Under the pieces are notes generated by a model. It was not told where the DNA came from. It made no database searches and saw nothing but the letters and a program-made list of their open reading frames with translations. From Prolixibacteraceae bacterium (lineage in GTDB: Bacteria; Bacteroidota; Bacteroidia; Bacteroidales; Prolixibacteraceae), in contig JAUWAB010000020.1 of assembly GCA_030602265.1 (NCBI GenBank), positions 1-60,998 of the forward strand: 60,998 nucleotides of DNA, read 5' to 3'. A program made the position numbers and the translations under genes. Below, piece after piece: positions 1-9,385 of the stretch (positions within the stretch are counted from its first letter, which is position 1; each line of letters starts with the position of its first letter).

Positions 1-629
1 GCTTTGCCGAAAATATATTCACCATAAGCCTGCATCCGGGCATCGTTGTCGATATAAACCTCGATGCCAAATTTCTTTTCAAGGCGGTCTTTTACATTCT
101 GCAGCCTTCGGTTCTTGATGGTGTAATTGATACCGGCCTGGGAATCAACCAGCCCGGGCATATCAACGCCCAGTCCGACAATCTTTTCTTCAGGAATATT
201 GAAACCGGTTATCAGTTCCTTTGCCGCATCATGCAGTTTTTCAACGAGTTGGTCGTCGTCGATATGGGTCTCGATATATTTAAGGGGAGTAACCCGCTGA
301 TTGTGTGAGTTAAAGACAGTTAATTTGGCTACATACCTGCCCATATCACAGGCAATCACGAAAACAGATTCATCGGACAGACCATAGAGGGAAGGTTTCC
401 GGCCACCGGTTGAAATACCGGTACCCATCGTACTGACCAGGCCCGAAGCCATCAGATCGTTCAGCAGGAGCAGTACCGTTGGAAGGCTGACTCCTATTTT
501 CTTGCTCAGTTCGGGTGCCGACAAGGGGGTATTGTGGTACAACAAACTGAGGATCCTTTTTTTATGCCGGTACTTCTTCAATTCGTTGACCGACATCTTC
601 AGACTGGTTTTATGATTCACAAGCATCAT
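1..629 (-). CDS. ROK family transcriptional regulator (3' part cut by window edge)
   Basis: The N-terminal ~209 residues of a ROK-family repressor are visible; the C-terminus lies beyond position 1. Residues ~20-75 form a winged-helix DNA-binding domain (RHKKRILSLL, then APELSKKIGVSLPTV). After it comes the start of the sugar-kinase-like ROK fold with VIACDMGRYVAKL, GLGVDMPGLVD and YIDNDARMQAYGEYIFGK. It is collinear with, and clearly a paralogue of, the ROK gene at 5990-7219, including the same start context. Start codons at 629 or 626 are both possible. ROK proteins usually sense a sugar or phosphosugar and control uptake operons; the ligand here cannot be told. Its own targets may lie left of the window. 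Confidence 0.9.
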   Translation of the reverse strand, partial: MMLVNHKTSLKMSVNELKKYRHKKRILSLLYHNTPLSAPELSKKIGVSLPTVLLLLNDLMASGLVSTMGTGISTGGRKPSLYGLSDESVFVIACDMGRYVAKLTVFNSHNQRVTPLKYIETHIDDDQLVEKLHDAAKELITGFNIPEEKIVGLGVDMPGLVDSQAGINYTIKNRRLQNVKDRLEKKFGIEVYIDNDARMQAYGEYIFGK

Positions 630-654
630 CCTTAAAAGGCTTAAAAAAGTCCTA

Positions 655-687
655 CGAAGATACAATACATTTTTTCACATTTCCAAA
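655..687 (-). promoter_or_regulatory. Candidate Bacteroidota promoter for the left ROK gene
   Basis: On the minus strand a TATCTTCG box (655-662) resembles the Bacteroidota -7 element TAnnTTTG with one mismatch. An ATTTGG stretch lies ~21 nt upstream as a possible -33 element. The box is ~26 nt before the start codon. Assigned by pattern only. Confidence 0.4.
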
Positions 688-827
688 TAATTATTAAAGT
701 TTTTTATAAAGTTTTAAAAAATGAAGTATACTATTATATAAGTATGTCGTAATTATTTATTTTCAGAATTAATGAATTTAGCCATTTGAAGGAAGTTTTT
801 TAGCATTTTGTAATTGGATTGGGTCGA

Positions 828-872
828 CAAAAAAACAAAATGATCAGACTGCAAAAAATGCAGCCTGATCAT
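828..872 (-). terminator. Rho-independent terminator of the ROK-SusC-SusD operon
   Basis: Arms ATGATCAG-x-CTGCA (840-853) and TGCAG-x-CTGATCAT (859-872) form a 14-position stem with one mismatch and a 5-nt A/T loop. Read on the minus strand the stem is followed by TTTTGTTTTTTT. It lies 70 nt past the SusD stop. Confidence 0.75.
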
Positions 873-942
873 TTAATCAAGGTAATAAAGGTGTATCGGG
901 CCTTCAATTCATTCGGCGGGGTACCCCTATTACAAAACGACC

Positions 943-2817
943 TTACTTAGCCCACCAGAGTTTTGTGTAGGTTTTGTTTACAAAACCTGAGCTGACCACC
1001 TTTTCCCAAGCGACCGGATTCTCCCTTTCTATGCGGGTAGGGTAAGAGACCCTGCGCGGGAAGTTATCCGGGTGGGATTCATTTGGTTTCAGGTTAATGT
1101 TGACCAGATCGGTCTCCTCAGCCGGATTGATAAAGAACGGGAGGTTCAGCCTTCTGTGATCGTTCCAGGCCTCCATGGGATTCCACGGGTAATTGGCAAT
1201 GTACTTCTGGGTAATAATCTTGGTTAGCCGGTCATTCTTTAAGGTACCATAGCCGGTGTTTTCCGGATATTTAAACTGGAATCCGGCATTCGGGCCTTCC
1301 GCAATGGTGTAGTTCACCGGTTCGGTAACATGGTCGAAGTTTACCGACGTTCCGTTTAGGTTGTATTCTGTAGAAGCAATATAAGCGGCATAGTCAGCTG
1401 TCAGACCGTGATGTTTAAAGCTCTGTTCAATTCCGGCATTATAATAATCGGCAGCAGAACTCCCGACGTTCCAACCCCTCAGTCGTGCTTCGGCTAACAG
1501 AAAGTAGGTTTCCCAAGGTCCGAAAAGTTCATGGCGTATTCCAACCCCTTGCCGGTATTTCTTTACCATTACCGGACGGTTTCCAACTCCGGTAAACCCG
1601 GTAGGAGATCCGGTACCAACCGTCCCATAGCTGCCATGTGGCCTTGCTGTCCATGCATACCTCGTATTAATGGTTACATTCACACCGGCAGCTGTATTGG
1701 CCAGGTAGGTGTAATTTTGTGCAGAAGTCCAGTTATGGTCTGCTGTTCCGGGAAGGGCAAAATAAACCGATGCCCTGGGATCAATTTTGGCAGGCACACC
1801 TTCCTGTACATACTGACTCCTGGGTTCATTGGTTTTCGGAATAAGCAGCGGGGACGATATCCCGATATAATTTCTCACATCCTGTTTGGGGTTATACAGG
1901 TTGCCGGGATCCTTAAATGGAATACCACCCAAACCGATCATCAGGTTACTCATATCTATGGTAAGTTCCAATCCTGTCCAACTTCGGGTGAATACACCTG
2001 TAAGTCCGTCCCAGCCTCCCCCCTGAGGAATGGAAGCTATTTCAGTCAACTCTTTCAGCAGCCCTCCTGGATTGTTTGCAGCAGCTTCAGCCTCAGTTTT
2101 GGCTTTTGCATTATCAACTTCGGATAAGCGTAATGCGAAACGTAACCGAAGGCTATTGGCAAGTTTTCTCCATTTTGACGCATCACCATAATAGATCATA
2201 TCTGAGTTACCTATAAGACTTGCCGATACGGCTGGATCCAGTGCCTGAGCAGCTTCAGCCAGTTCTTTGAAGAAATCATAATAGATATCCTTTTGTGAAT
2301 CAAACAAAGGGTAATCGGTTTTTCCATCAAGTGCAGTAAAATAAGGTACATCTCCAAATGTTTCCATGAAATTACTGAAGAGCATGACCTTATAAATCCT
2401 GGCCATCTGTATGATATTCTTTTCATATGGCTTCAGGATTCCGGCTTGTTCCCTCTTCTTTCCAATATCAATCACATTCTGTAAAGAGGTAACCCAGCCC
2501 CAGAAGAATCCCCTCGACCAGTAATCACCGCTCCAGCTGTCGTTATCATTACCATTCGCCAGTCCGTCATACCGATAGTATCTGGACGCCGATCCCCAGT
2601 ACAGCAGAAAAATTCGTTCGCTGATATGCGGGTCCATTTTGGAGTTTGATACCGAATTCTGAAAGAGGTACTCGATGGGTACGTTATCCTCAGAAATGGC
2701 CCATGGAGCCTTGTTAAGTTCCTCAAAATCATCGGTACAGGAGGGTGATACAAGCAGCATGAACGTAAAGGCCATGGCCGCTGATATTTTCCATAAAATA
2801 TTTAATTTCTTTTCCAT
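943..2817 (-). CDS. SusD/RagB-family outer-membrane lipoprotein (SusD-like_2 type)
   Basis: This is the surface glycan-binding partner that caps the SusC transporter encoded just upstream. I place the start at 2817 (MEKKLNILWK), giving a short charged N-terminus, a hydrophobic stretch and a lipobox ending in VSPSC, followed by the TDDFEELNK opening typical of this subfamily. An in-frame start at 2844 would only add nine residues before the signal peptide. At 624 aa it is long for SusD (usually ~500-600). The four-TPR-like SusD fold is inferred from family membership; the substrate is unknown. It is the last gene before the terminator at 828-872. Confidence 0.9.
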   Translation of the reverse strand: MEKKLNILWKISAAMAFTFMLLVSPSCTDDFEELNKAPWAISEDNVPIEYLFQNSVSNSKMDPHISERIFLLYWGSASRYYRYDGLANGNDNDSWSGDYWSRGFFWGWVTSLQNVIDIGKKREQAGILKPYEKNIIQMARIYKVMLFSNFMETFGDVPYFTALDGKTDYPLFDSQKDIYYDFFKELAEAAQALDPAVSASLIGNSDMIYYGDASKWRKLANSLRLRFALRLSEVDNAKAKTEAEAAANNPGGLLKELTEIASIPQGGGWDGLTGVFTRSWTGLELTIDMSNLMIGLGGIPFKDPGNLYNPKQDVRNYIGISSPLLIPKTNEPRSQYVQEGVPAKIDPRASVYFALPGTADHNWTSAQNYTYLANTAAGVNVTINTRYAWTARPHGSYGTVGTGSPTGFTGVGNRPVMVKKYRQGVGIRHELFGPWETYFLLAEARLRGWNVGSSAADYYNAGIEQSFKHHGLTADYAAYIASTEYNLNGTSVNFDHVTEPVNYTIAEGPNAGFQFKYPENTGYGTLKNDRLTKIITQKYIANYPWNPMEAWNDHRRLNLPFFINPAEETDLVNINLKPNESHPDNFPRRVSYPTRIERENPVAWEKVVSSGFVNKTYTKLWWAK

Positions 2818-2846
2818 TTGATTTCCATTATAATTGTTTATCATGA

Positions 2847-5800
2847 TCAGAATCCCAGTATCACATTAAAACCTAATGAGCGGGTAGTAGGCGGCGGACC
2901 GGTTTCCAGGGCAGGTGCATTGGTTTGGGTGCCATAAACCGACTCCGGATCTATGCCCGGAAGGTTGTTCTTAATCAGCCAGAGGTTTCTGCCCACAAAC
3001 GAAAGGGTTGCACGCGTAAACGGGGTTTTATTCAGCACCTTATTTTCGAAGTTATAAGAAAGGGTGACTTCCCTGAGCCTGATATTGGTGGCATCGTACA
3101 TGAAAAGTTCGGAAGTTCCGTCGCGGCTTGCCACCCTCTGCCAGTAATGCTGTGGTTTTACTGCTTTGGTGTTTTCGGCATACTGACCACCACCCAGGGA
3201 TACCACACTGTTGGGTACAACAAACTCTGCCCTGTCGTTTTGGGCTGTTTCGGCAGCAGTTCCCCAATAGTAGGTGCCGGCGCTTGTTCCGGAATAAATA
3301 TCACCTCCCTTGCGCATATCTACCAGGAACCTGAGCGAAACATTCTTGTAGGATATTTCATTGGCAATGCCGCCCAGCCAGTCGGGCTGCTGGGACCCGA
3401 TCAATTCTTTCTGGCTTGCCTGGGTGGGCAATCCGTTGGCGTCAACGATCAGTTTCCCGAAATGCGGACTGTTTTCATCTGTAACCCTGTTGAACACCCT
3501 GCCATAGATATCGCCATAATTTCCGCCCACAACGGCATAGACATTCACGTGTTCCGATCCTCCAAGAGCATAATTTTCGATTCCTTCGGCCAGTTCCAAA
3601 ATCGTATTCTTGTTTTTGGAATAGTTAAGACTGACTTTCCAGGTCAGACCATTAAACGACCGCAAGATTTCTGTGTAAGCCATTAATTCCAGGCCTTTGT
3701 TCTGAATATTCCCCGCATTGATTATTTTATAGGCATAACCTGTCTCAGCGGGAACCGGTAAATTCAGCAACTGATTGGTTGCATTCTTCTTGTACCAGGT
3801 CATATCGAGCCCGAACCGGTTGTCAAACAATTTCAGGTCGAGACCCAGTTCGGATTCCTTAATCAGCTCATTCTGCACTTCGCTGTTGTACAATACCGAT
3901 CCGGCGGAAATGGTCTTATAGTCGAAATAGTTCGTTCCAATACCGTATGTATTATACAACTGATAGGGCGGCAGGTCGTTACCTACTTCTGCATAGGATG
4001 CCCTGACCTTGGCAAAGGTTATAAACTCAGGTAGGCTTGAACCCATTGCGGTGAACAGGTCATTAGCTACCAGACCAAGTGAAACGCCGTTGTAGAAGAA
4101 AGACCATTTGTCAGGCGACAGGGTGGAAGTCCAGTCATTACGGAAGGAATAATCCAGATAAAGGAACTCCTTGTAACTGATCTGGGCGGAGCCCAGTACG
4201 GAATTGACTTTTTTCTGGCCTCTGCTGTGTCCGACCGTTGGTTTGGCTCCATTGCTGAGCGCATAAATATCAGGAATTACCAGATTATCTGAGTTCCCGG
4301 ATATCGTTTGATTCTTCATCTGCATAAAGTTGGCTCCCAGTGTCGCACCTAATGAAATCCCTGAACCGGCTACATTCTGTTTATTGAAATTCAGAAGCGA
4401 AGTAGCATTCGATTCCAGGAAAGTCTGGGTAGAAACACTGTAGACGCCTGAAGGTCTTACAATACCCCCCGACTTCAGCGTATTTTCTATCTGCAGAGAA
4501 TAAAGGTCAGCGCCATATTTTGCTTCCAGGCTCAGCCAGTCGGTAAAGTCATATTTAACCGACATAAAACCCAGAAAACGGTCACGTACGTCCCTGTTCA
4601 GGTCGTTATGTACCTGCCAGTATGGATTCTGGGAGGGCACATCCTCAGGTGCATACCATCTCCTCTTTCCCTGGGCGTCAGTTGGAGGATCAAGGTCTTT
4701 TATAAATACAGACCTTGGAATCAGGTAGAAGGTATAGAAAATATTGCTCTGGTTAATCCCCAGTGTCGGCCTGTTTTCACCTATAGACCTGACATAGTTG
4801 ATCTTGGAGTCAACAGTCCATCGTTTGTGTTCTCCCATTTTAGTCGTCCCCCTCAGGTTAAAGGAATTTCTTTCCAATCTTTCATTGGGAGTCATACCAT
4901 CGCTGGTCATTCGCGTAATGGAAGCCCTAACGGCGTTATCATCGACAACCCGGTCGAATGAGACCGTGTTGGTGGTGGTAAGGCCTGTCGACAGGAAATC
5001 CTTGAATCCGTTCTTATCGGCAGCCAGGGCCCTTTTTTCGCCGGTCCAGTAATCTACCTGCTGGCCTGCAATTTTAGCTCCCCAGCTTGCCCTTGAATCA
5101 ACGACATACGCTCCTTCTGTTCCCTGCGAGAACGTGTTTTGCAATTCAGGATAGGTCAGCATATCCTCGAAAGTCAGGTTAGAAGTAACAGTAATCCCGG
5201 CACCCTTTTTCACCGATCCTTTTTTGGTGGTAATCAGAATAACGCCGTTACCGGCCCGGTTGCCGTAAAGTGTGGCGGCGGAAGCACCTTTCAGGACTGT
5301 CATCGATTCGATATCGTCCGGGTTTATATCGGAAATCCCGCTTCCATAGTCAACACCCATCCATTCGGTACCGCCACCGATAAAGTTATCAATGGGTATA
5401 CCGTCGACCACGATAAGTGGCTGGTTGTTTCCTACCAGCGAGCTGTTTCCCCGGATATTGATCTTGGTGGAACCGCCAATACCGTTTCCGGAACGGATCA
5501 GCTGTAAACCTGCGATTTTTCCTGAAAGACTGTTGATCACATTGGTTTCCTTTGCCATAATCAGATCATCGCCCCGGACATCCTGTACAGAATAACCGAG
5601 GGCCTTTCTTTCCCTCCTGATTCCCAGTGCAGTAACGACCACTTCATCGACAGCAAGTGTAGATGTCTGCATAGTGACATTGATTGTACTGCGACCATCA
5701 ACAGGTATCTCTTGAGACGTATAGCCAATAAAGGAGAAAACCAGTGTAGCATTGGCAGCTGCCCTGATGGAGAATAATCCGTCGACATTGGTCACGGTTC

Positions 5801-5945
5801 CGATGGTTGTACCTTTTACCAGGACCGACACGCCCGGCATGCCCAAACCATCATCCCCGGTTACCGTACCTGTCACGGTTTGCTGTGCCATGGCATTTAC
5901 GAAAAACACCAGGCACATAGTCAGAGTAATTAAAACCTTTCGCAT
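2847..5945 (-). CDS. SusC/RagA-family TonB-linked outer-membrane transporter
   Basis: This 1032-aa TonB-dependent receptor imports oligosaccharides or other ligands with the SusD protein downstream. A signal peptide (MRKVLITLTMCLVFFVNAMAQ) precedes a carboxypeptidase-regulatory-like beta domain (~22-105), a TonB-box-like segment (VDEVVVTALG), a plug domain (~115-230, with IRGNSSLVG and VLKGASAATLYG) and a C-terminal beta barrel ending in a terminal Phe (LGFNVILGF), as expected for barrel assembly. The gene lies 44 nt after the ROK regulator's stop and 29 nt before the preferred SusD start, so one operon is likely. The ligand cannot be deduced. Confidence 0.95.
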   Translation of the reverse strand: MRKVLITLTMCLVFFVNAMAQQTVTGTVTGDDGLGMPGVSVLVKGTTIGTVTNVDGLFSIRAAANATLVFSFIGYTSQEIPVDGRSTINVTMQTSTLAVDEVVVTALGIRRERKALGYSVQDVRGDDLIMAKETNVINSLSGKIAGLQLIRSGNGIGGSTKINIRGNSSLVGNNQPLIVVDGIPIDNFIGGGTEWMGVDYGSGISDINPDDIESMTVLKGASAATLYGNRAGNGVILITTKKGSVKKGAGITVTSNLTFEDMLTYPELQNTFSQGTEGAYVVDSRASWGAKIAGQQVDYWTGEKRALAADKNGFKDFLSTGLTTTNTVSFDRVVDDNAVRASITRMTSDGMTPNERLERNSFNLRGTTKMGEHKRWTVDSKINYVRSIGENRPTLGINQSNIFYTFYLIPRSVFIKDLDPPTDAQGKRRWYAPEDVPSQNPYWQVHNDLNRDVRDRFLGFMSVKYDFTDWLSLEAKYGADLYSLQIENTLKSGGIVRPSGVYSVSTQTFLESNATSLLNFNKQNVAGSGISLGATLGANFMQMKNQTISGNSDNLVIPDIYALSNGAKPTVGHSRGQKKVNSVLGSAQISYKEFLYLDYSFRNDWTSTLSPDKWSFFYNGVSLGLVANDLFTAMGSSLPEFITFAKVRASYAEVGNDLPPYQLYNTYGIGTNYFDYKTISAGSVLYNSEVQNELIKESELGLDLKLFDNRFGLDMTWYKKNATNQLLNLPVPAETGYAYKIINAGNIQNKGLELMAYTEILRSFNGLTWKVSLNYSKNKNTILELAEGIENYALGGSEHVNVYAVVGGNYGDIYGRVFNRVTDENSPHFGKLIVDANGLPTQASQKELIGSQQPDWLGGIANEISYKNVSLRFLVDMRKGGDIYSGTSAGTYYWGTAAETAQNDRAEFVVPNSVVSLGGGQYAENTKAVKPQHYWQRVASRDGTSELFMYDATNIRLREVTLSYNFENKVLNKTPFTRATLSFVGRNLWLIKNNLPGIDPESVYGTQTNAPALETGPPPTTRSLGFNVILGF

Positions 5946-5989
5946 AGATTTTTAAATTAGTGATTAATTAGAAAGTGATTTAGAAAATA

Positions 5990-7219
5990 TTATTTTGAAA
6001 AAGAATGACTGAAAATTTGCTGGTATAAAGTGGCGGCACATCCCAGCAAACCTGCCTGTTCGTCGATTTCTGAAGTCACAATGGCCGTACTGGCAAGGAT
6101 CTTTTCCAGACAGTATTTATTAAGGGCCTGCTGGATAGGTGTCAGTACAAACTGATTGGCTTTTGCAACCGGACCTCCCAGCACAATAACCTCCGGATTC
6201 ATAAGCTGGATCACAATGGACAGACCTTTGCCCAGGGCATAACCTACCTTATTAAGTATATTAATGGAAAACTCATCCCCTGAACGGGCAGCGGCAATAA
6301 TATCATCAGTGGTCAGGTTTTCGGGACGAGAACCGAATTGTCCGGTTAACTGGGATACAATCTTATCGGAAATTCCCTGACGGGCCAGTTTCAGAATAGT
6401 ATTGACAGAGGCTACCGTTTCCAGACAACCCCGTTTTCCACAAATGCATAAGTCACCTCCCTCATCTATCTGAATATGGGAAAATTCACCGGCAAAACCG
6501 GTGTTCCCGCCATAAAGCTCTCCATTCAGGACCATGCCCATACCAATGCCCCAGCTCCAGTTAACGATGATTGCATTCCGGCAGGATTTGGCCTTCCCGA
6601 ATATATACTCACCATAAGCCTGCATCCTGGCATCATTGTCGATGTATACATATGTTCCAAAGGCTTGCTCAAGTCTTTCCCGGATATTTTGAAATTTCTG
6701 GTTCTTTATAGTATAATTAATACCTACCCGGGAATCCACCAGTCCAGGCATATCGATCCCCAAACCAATGATTTTTTTGTGCGGAATATGAAGTTTACGG
6801 GTAAGTTCCATGGCCACCGTATGGAGTTTGGGAACCAGCTCCTCATCATCAATATGGGTCTCAATAAATCTGGGAGGAGAAATTTTCTCATTATGGGTGT
6901 TGAAAATGGTCAATTTAGCCACAAAACGACCCATATCACAGGCAATTACATAGAGGGAATCATCAGACAAACCATAGATGGCAGGTTTCCTGCCCCCGGT
7001 GGAAACTCCCGTTCCCTTGACACTAATCAGTCCGCTGCTTGTCAACTCCTGTAATAATAAGAGAGTAGTCGGAAGGCTTATTCCGATTTTTTTGCTCAGT
7101 TCGGGTGCCGATAACGGACTATTGAAATACAATAGTCTGAGAATCGCTTTTTTATGCCGGCTTTTGTTCTGTTCATTGACCGACATAACGATCGGATCTT
7201 TTTGGTTAACAAGAATCAT
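5990..7219 (-). CDS. ROK family transcriptional regulator
   Basis: This 409-aa ROK repressor/activator likely controls the SusC/SusD genes that follow 44 nt downstream. The N-terminal winged helix (~20-80, APELSKKIGISLPTTLLLL) is followed by the ROK sugar-kinase-like domain: an ACDMGRFVAKL phosphate-type loop, YIDNDARMQAYGE, and the family zinc site (GEFSHIQ His, then CICGKRGCLE cysteines). The zinc ligands look complete. The start at 7219 gives the same N-terminal layout as its paralogue at 1-629. The inducer is probably a sugar derived from the imported glycan, which is an inference. Confidence 0.93.
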   Translation of the reverse strand: MILVNQKDPIVMSVNEQNKSRHKKAILRLLYFNSPLSAPELSKKIGISLPTTLLLLQELTSSGLISVKGTGVSTGGRKPAIYGLSDDSLYVIACDMGRFVAKLTIFNTHNEKISPPRFIETHIDDEELVPKLHTVAMELTRKLHIPHKKIIGLGIDMPGLVDSRVGINYTIKNQKFQNIRERLEQAFGTYVYIDNDARMQAYGEYIFGKAKSCRNAIIVNWSWGIGMGMVLNGELYGGNTGFAGEFSHIQIDEGGDLCICGKRGCLETVASVNTILKLARQGISDKIVSQLTGQFGSRPENLTTDDIIAAARSGDEFSINILNKVGYALGKGLSIVIQLMNPEVIVLGGPVAKANQFVLTPIQQALNKYCLEKILASTAIVTSEIDEQAGLLGCAATLYQQIFSHSFSK

Positions 7220-7551
7220 AGTTTAGTTTAATAATTTCTATCAAAATTTACGGCAGAAATTTTAATAAATTGCTATGATTTATTAAGAATTTTACGATCT
7301 CTGCTAACAAAATTTTAAATTTTCTTTAAGAGTAAAAAGTATATTTAATTCAAGTGATTGTTAAAAAGGGTTAAAATATTGCCTGACAACAAAATAAATA
7401 TTTACTAAACAAAATAATATTCAAAATTAAATAGGAATCAGGAATACCTGATAAGAAAATAATTCATTCAATTGTTCAAAAAAGCATCGGGCTTTCACTT
7501 GAATATATTTTAGTTTAAGGATTCATATACAATACGTTGCCATCATGATCC

Positions 7552-7670
7552 AAATCCCGGAGGGATTACAGATGGGTAGCATATATGCTGTGGGCGAACA
7601 TACGATCCCGGCTGGGATCGAATTCATTTTTGATACCTCTGTACTACCCATATGTCACCCCTTCGGGGCT
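7552..7670. repeat. Nested-hairpin dispersed repeat of Bacteroidota type
   Basis: Imperfect long inverted repeat: AAATCCCGGAGGGATT (7552-7567), then ACAGATGGGTAG (7568-7579), which pairs 11 of 12 with CTACCCATATGT near 7644-7655. A central GATCCCGGCTGGGATC hairpin lies at 7604-7619, and the element closes with ACCCCTTCGGGGCT at 7656-7670. From memory, CCGAAGGG/CCCTTCGGGG hairpin repeats are scattered between genes in many Bacteroidota genomes. Only one copy is in this window. Confidence 0.6.
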
Positions 7671-7790
7671 CTTGACATGCATCCACTGTGGGTCTATCAA
7701 TCCACCCCGCATTTGCTGAGCCGCTTTCGCTTATATTCATGTCCTTTTGTCACATTGCAGGAGGGAGGGTTATCAGAGGGGGTAAACGAT

Positions 7791-7825
7791 GAAAGGGGGA
7801 GTTTGCCCTCCCCCTTTCTCTTTTG
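7791..7825 (+). terminator. Strong plus-strand hairpin with T-rich tail
   Basis: Perfect 11-bp arms GAAAGGGGGAG (7791-7801) and CTCCCCCTTTC (7808-7818) flank a 6-nt loop, followed by TCTTTTGATT. It has the form of an intrinsic terminator reading rightward, but no plus-strand gene lies upstream. It could end an unannotated small RNA or be a repeat hairpin. Confidence 0.5.
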
Positions 7826-8027
7826 ATTGCCGTACTAACCAACCTACCGCATGTTGTTACCGGATCCTGCTGGTATTACCTGTCTTTAAAATCCTGATAT
7901 CTTTTCTCCGTGAATGAAATGGTCAGGTTCCGGAGTTATCCTGGTTGTCCGACAATAATATTAGTCATTTGTATGATTAAGAATCTTTCCGTTTTCTGAA
8001 TATGCACCCCATGGTTTCGTATGCTGG

Positions 8028-9374
8028 TTAGATTTTGGGCTCCCACCCTTTTTCGTAGGTGCGTGACCACAACTTCTGGGCTTGCTTGTCTCCAAGGATG
8101 TGCCCGTTTACCGGATCAATCTTCAGGTCGCGTCCCACACGCCAGGCGATATTGCCCAATTGCATGGCCACGCAGCTTTTGTGCCCATCTTCCACATCGC
8201 AGTGCGGCAAGCGCCCAGTCCGGATGGCCTCAAGAAAATCAGCAGCATGGAGGCTGTCGAGTCCCAGACTGGGACTTGCGGTGTTCCTTCCCTCAATGGT
8301 TCCTTCGTCCTCAAGCGATTTAACCTCTTTGACAAGTTTTCCTGAAAGGTCGTAGATCTTGTAGCTGTCGCCGCCCGTATCGAGGCTTCCGTTTTCCCCG
8401 TAAAAGATGATTCCCCTGTCGGATCCTTCAATCCTCCGGCCGTTGGAGCTGCGGTTTTCCCACATCAGCGAGATGCGCCCCGGAAAATCCATGATAACGA
8501 TCTGAGTGTCTGGTGTTTCCCAGTCGTCCTGGCAGTGGTACCTACCTCCTACCGAGGATACCCTGATGGGGTAATCCACACCCAGTCCCCAACGGGCGAC
8601 ATCCACCTCATGCGTACCGTTGTTCAGGGCTTCTCCAGTTCCCCAGTGCCAGAACCAGTGCCAGTTGTAATGGATGAGGCCGTCCTTATAGGGCAACCTC
8701 GGGGCGGGACCCTGCCAGAGGTCGTAATCGAGCCAGTCAGGTACATTCCCCGGTTTCAGGAAATTGGATTTACGCGAATTGGTGTACCATGTTTTGGCGA
8801 GGTAAACGCGGCCGATCACCCCATTCCGCAACTGTTCGATGCCCTGTGTCAGAACCGGGGCTGAACGCCTTTGGGCTCCCATCTGCACCACCTTGTTGTA
8901 CTTTCTGGCAGCGGCGATGGCGATCTCCCCTTCCCTGGGGTTATGGCTCAATGGCTTCTCCACATATACATGCTTTCCGGCCTGGCAACCCATAATAGTT
9001 AGCGGCGCATGCCAATGATCGGGCGTAGCGATGTAAATCGCATCTAACGATTTGTCCTCCAGCACCCTTCTGCAATCCTTTTCCGATTTCGGGACGGTCT
9101 GTTGTCCGGCCTGTTCAACAGTTCTCAGCGCTTTTCCTATAGCCCGGCTATCAACATCGCAGACAGAGCTGATTTCCGTGTTTTTTTGCCTGACGAAGGT
9201 ACCTGACATACTGTTACCGCGACTGTTTACGCCAATCATGGACATCCTGATCCGGTCATTAGCGCCTATAATGTTACGGTAGCTCTTTGCGCTGAATCCC
9301 AGCGCCGGTCCGGCTAGGACCACACCGGCAGCGCCGGTGGCCACATTCCTGATAAATTCTCGCCTGTTATTCAT
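8028..9374 (-). CDS. Tat-exported Gfo/Idh/MocA-family oxidoreductase
   Basis: This 448-aa NAD(P)-dependent sugar oxidoreductase has a twin-arginine-type signal (NNRREFIRNVATGAAG, then a hydrophobic stretch), so it should be exported folded with its cofactor. The Rossmann nucleotide loop is MIGVNSRGNSMSG (~47-58), and the family EKP motif is at 139-141 (YVEKPLSHNP). The C-terminal substrate domain has the NNGTHEVDVARWGL histidine segment. Its start is 11 nt after the DUF1080 stop, and it closes the ECF-regulated operon. Tat-exported members of this family oxidise glycosides (for example at C3) or act as GH109-like enzymes; 3-keto formation here is inferred from the DUF1080 neighbour. Confidence 0.92.
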   Translation of the reverse strand: MNNRREFIRNVATGAAGVVLAGPALGFSAKSYRNIIGANDRIRMSMIGVNSRGNSMSGTFVRQKNTEISSVCDVDSRAIGKALRTVEQAGQQTVPKSEKDCRRVLEDKSLDAIYIATPDHWHAPLTIMGCQAGKHVYVEKPLSHNPREGEIAIAAARKYNKVVQMGAQRRSAPVLTQGIEQLRNGVIGRVYLAKTWYTNSRKSNFLKPGNVPDWLDYDLWQGPAPRLPYKDGLIHYNWHWFWHWGTGEALNNGTHEVDVARWGLGVDYPIRVSSVGGRYHCQDDWETPDTQIVIMDFPGRISLMWENRSSNGRRIEGSDRGIIFYGENGSLDTGGDSYKIYDLSGKLVKEVKSLEDEGTIEGRNTASPSLGLDSLHAADFLEAIRTGRLPHCDVEDGHKSCVAMQLGNIAWRVGRDLKIDPVNGHILGDKQAQKLWSRTYEKGWEPKI

Positions 9375-9385
9375 GGTTAAATGAT

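Larger units (their letters stand above)
630..942. other. Intergenic region between ROK gene and SusCD operon end
   Basis: This 313-bp gap has no credible gene. It is AT-rich and contains the promoter of the left ROK gene, an AGTATACT palindrome at ~725-732 that could be an operator, and the terminator hairpin of the SusC/SusD operon at 828-872. Confidence 0.6.
7220..8027. other. 808-bp gene-free region
   Basis: No credible protein gene is seen. The left 300 bp is strongly AT-rich and upstream of the ROK gene, so its promoter and operator should be here. At 7552-7670 there is a dispersed repeat of nested hairpins. At 7791-7825 there is a perfect hairpin with a T-rich tail. The last ~200 bp, downstream of the oxidoreductase gene, shows no convincing terminator. 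An open frame at 7545-7826 merely translates the repeat. Confidence 0.6.

Noticed and set aside
7545-7826. A 93-codon plus-strand frame in the gene-free gap
   Set aside because: It translates the hairpin repeat and the terminator-like hairpin; no homology signal, no protein-like composition.
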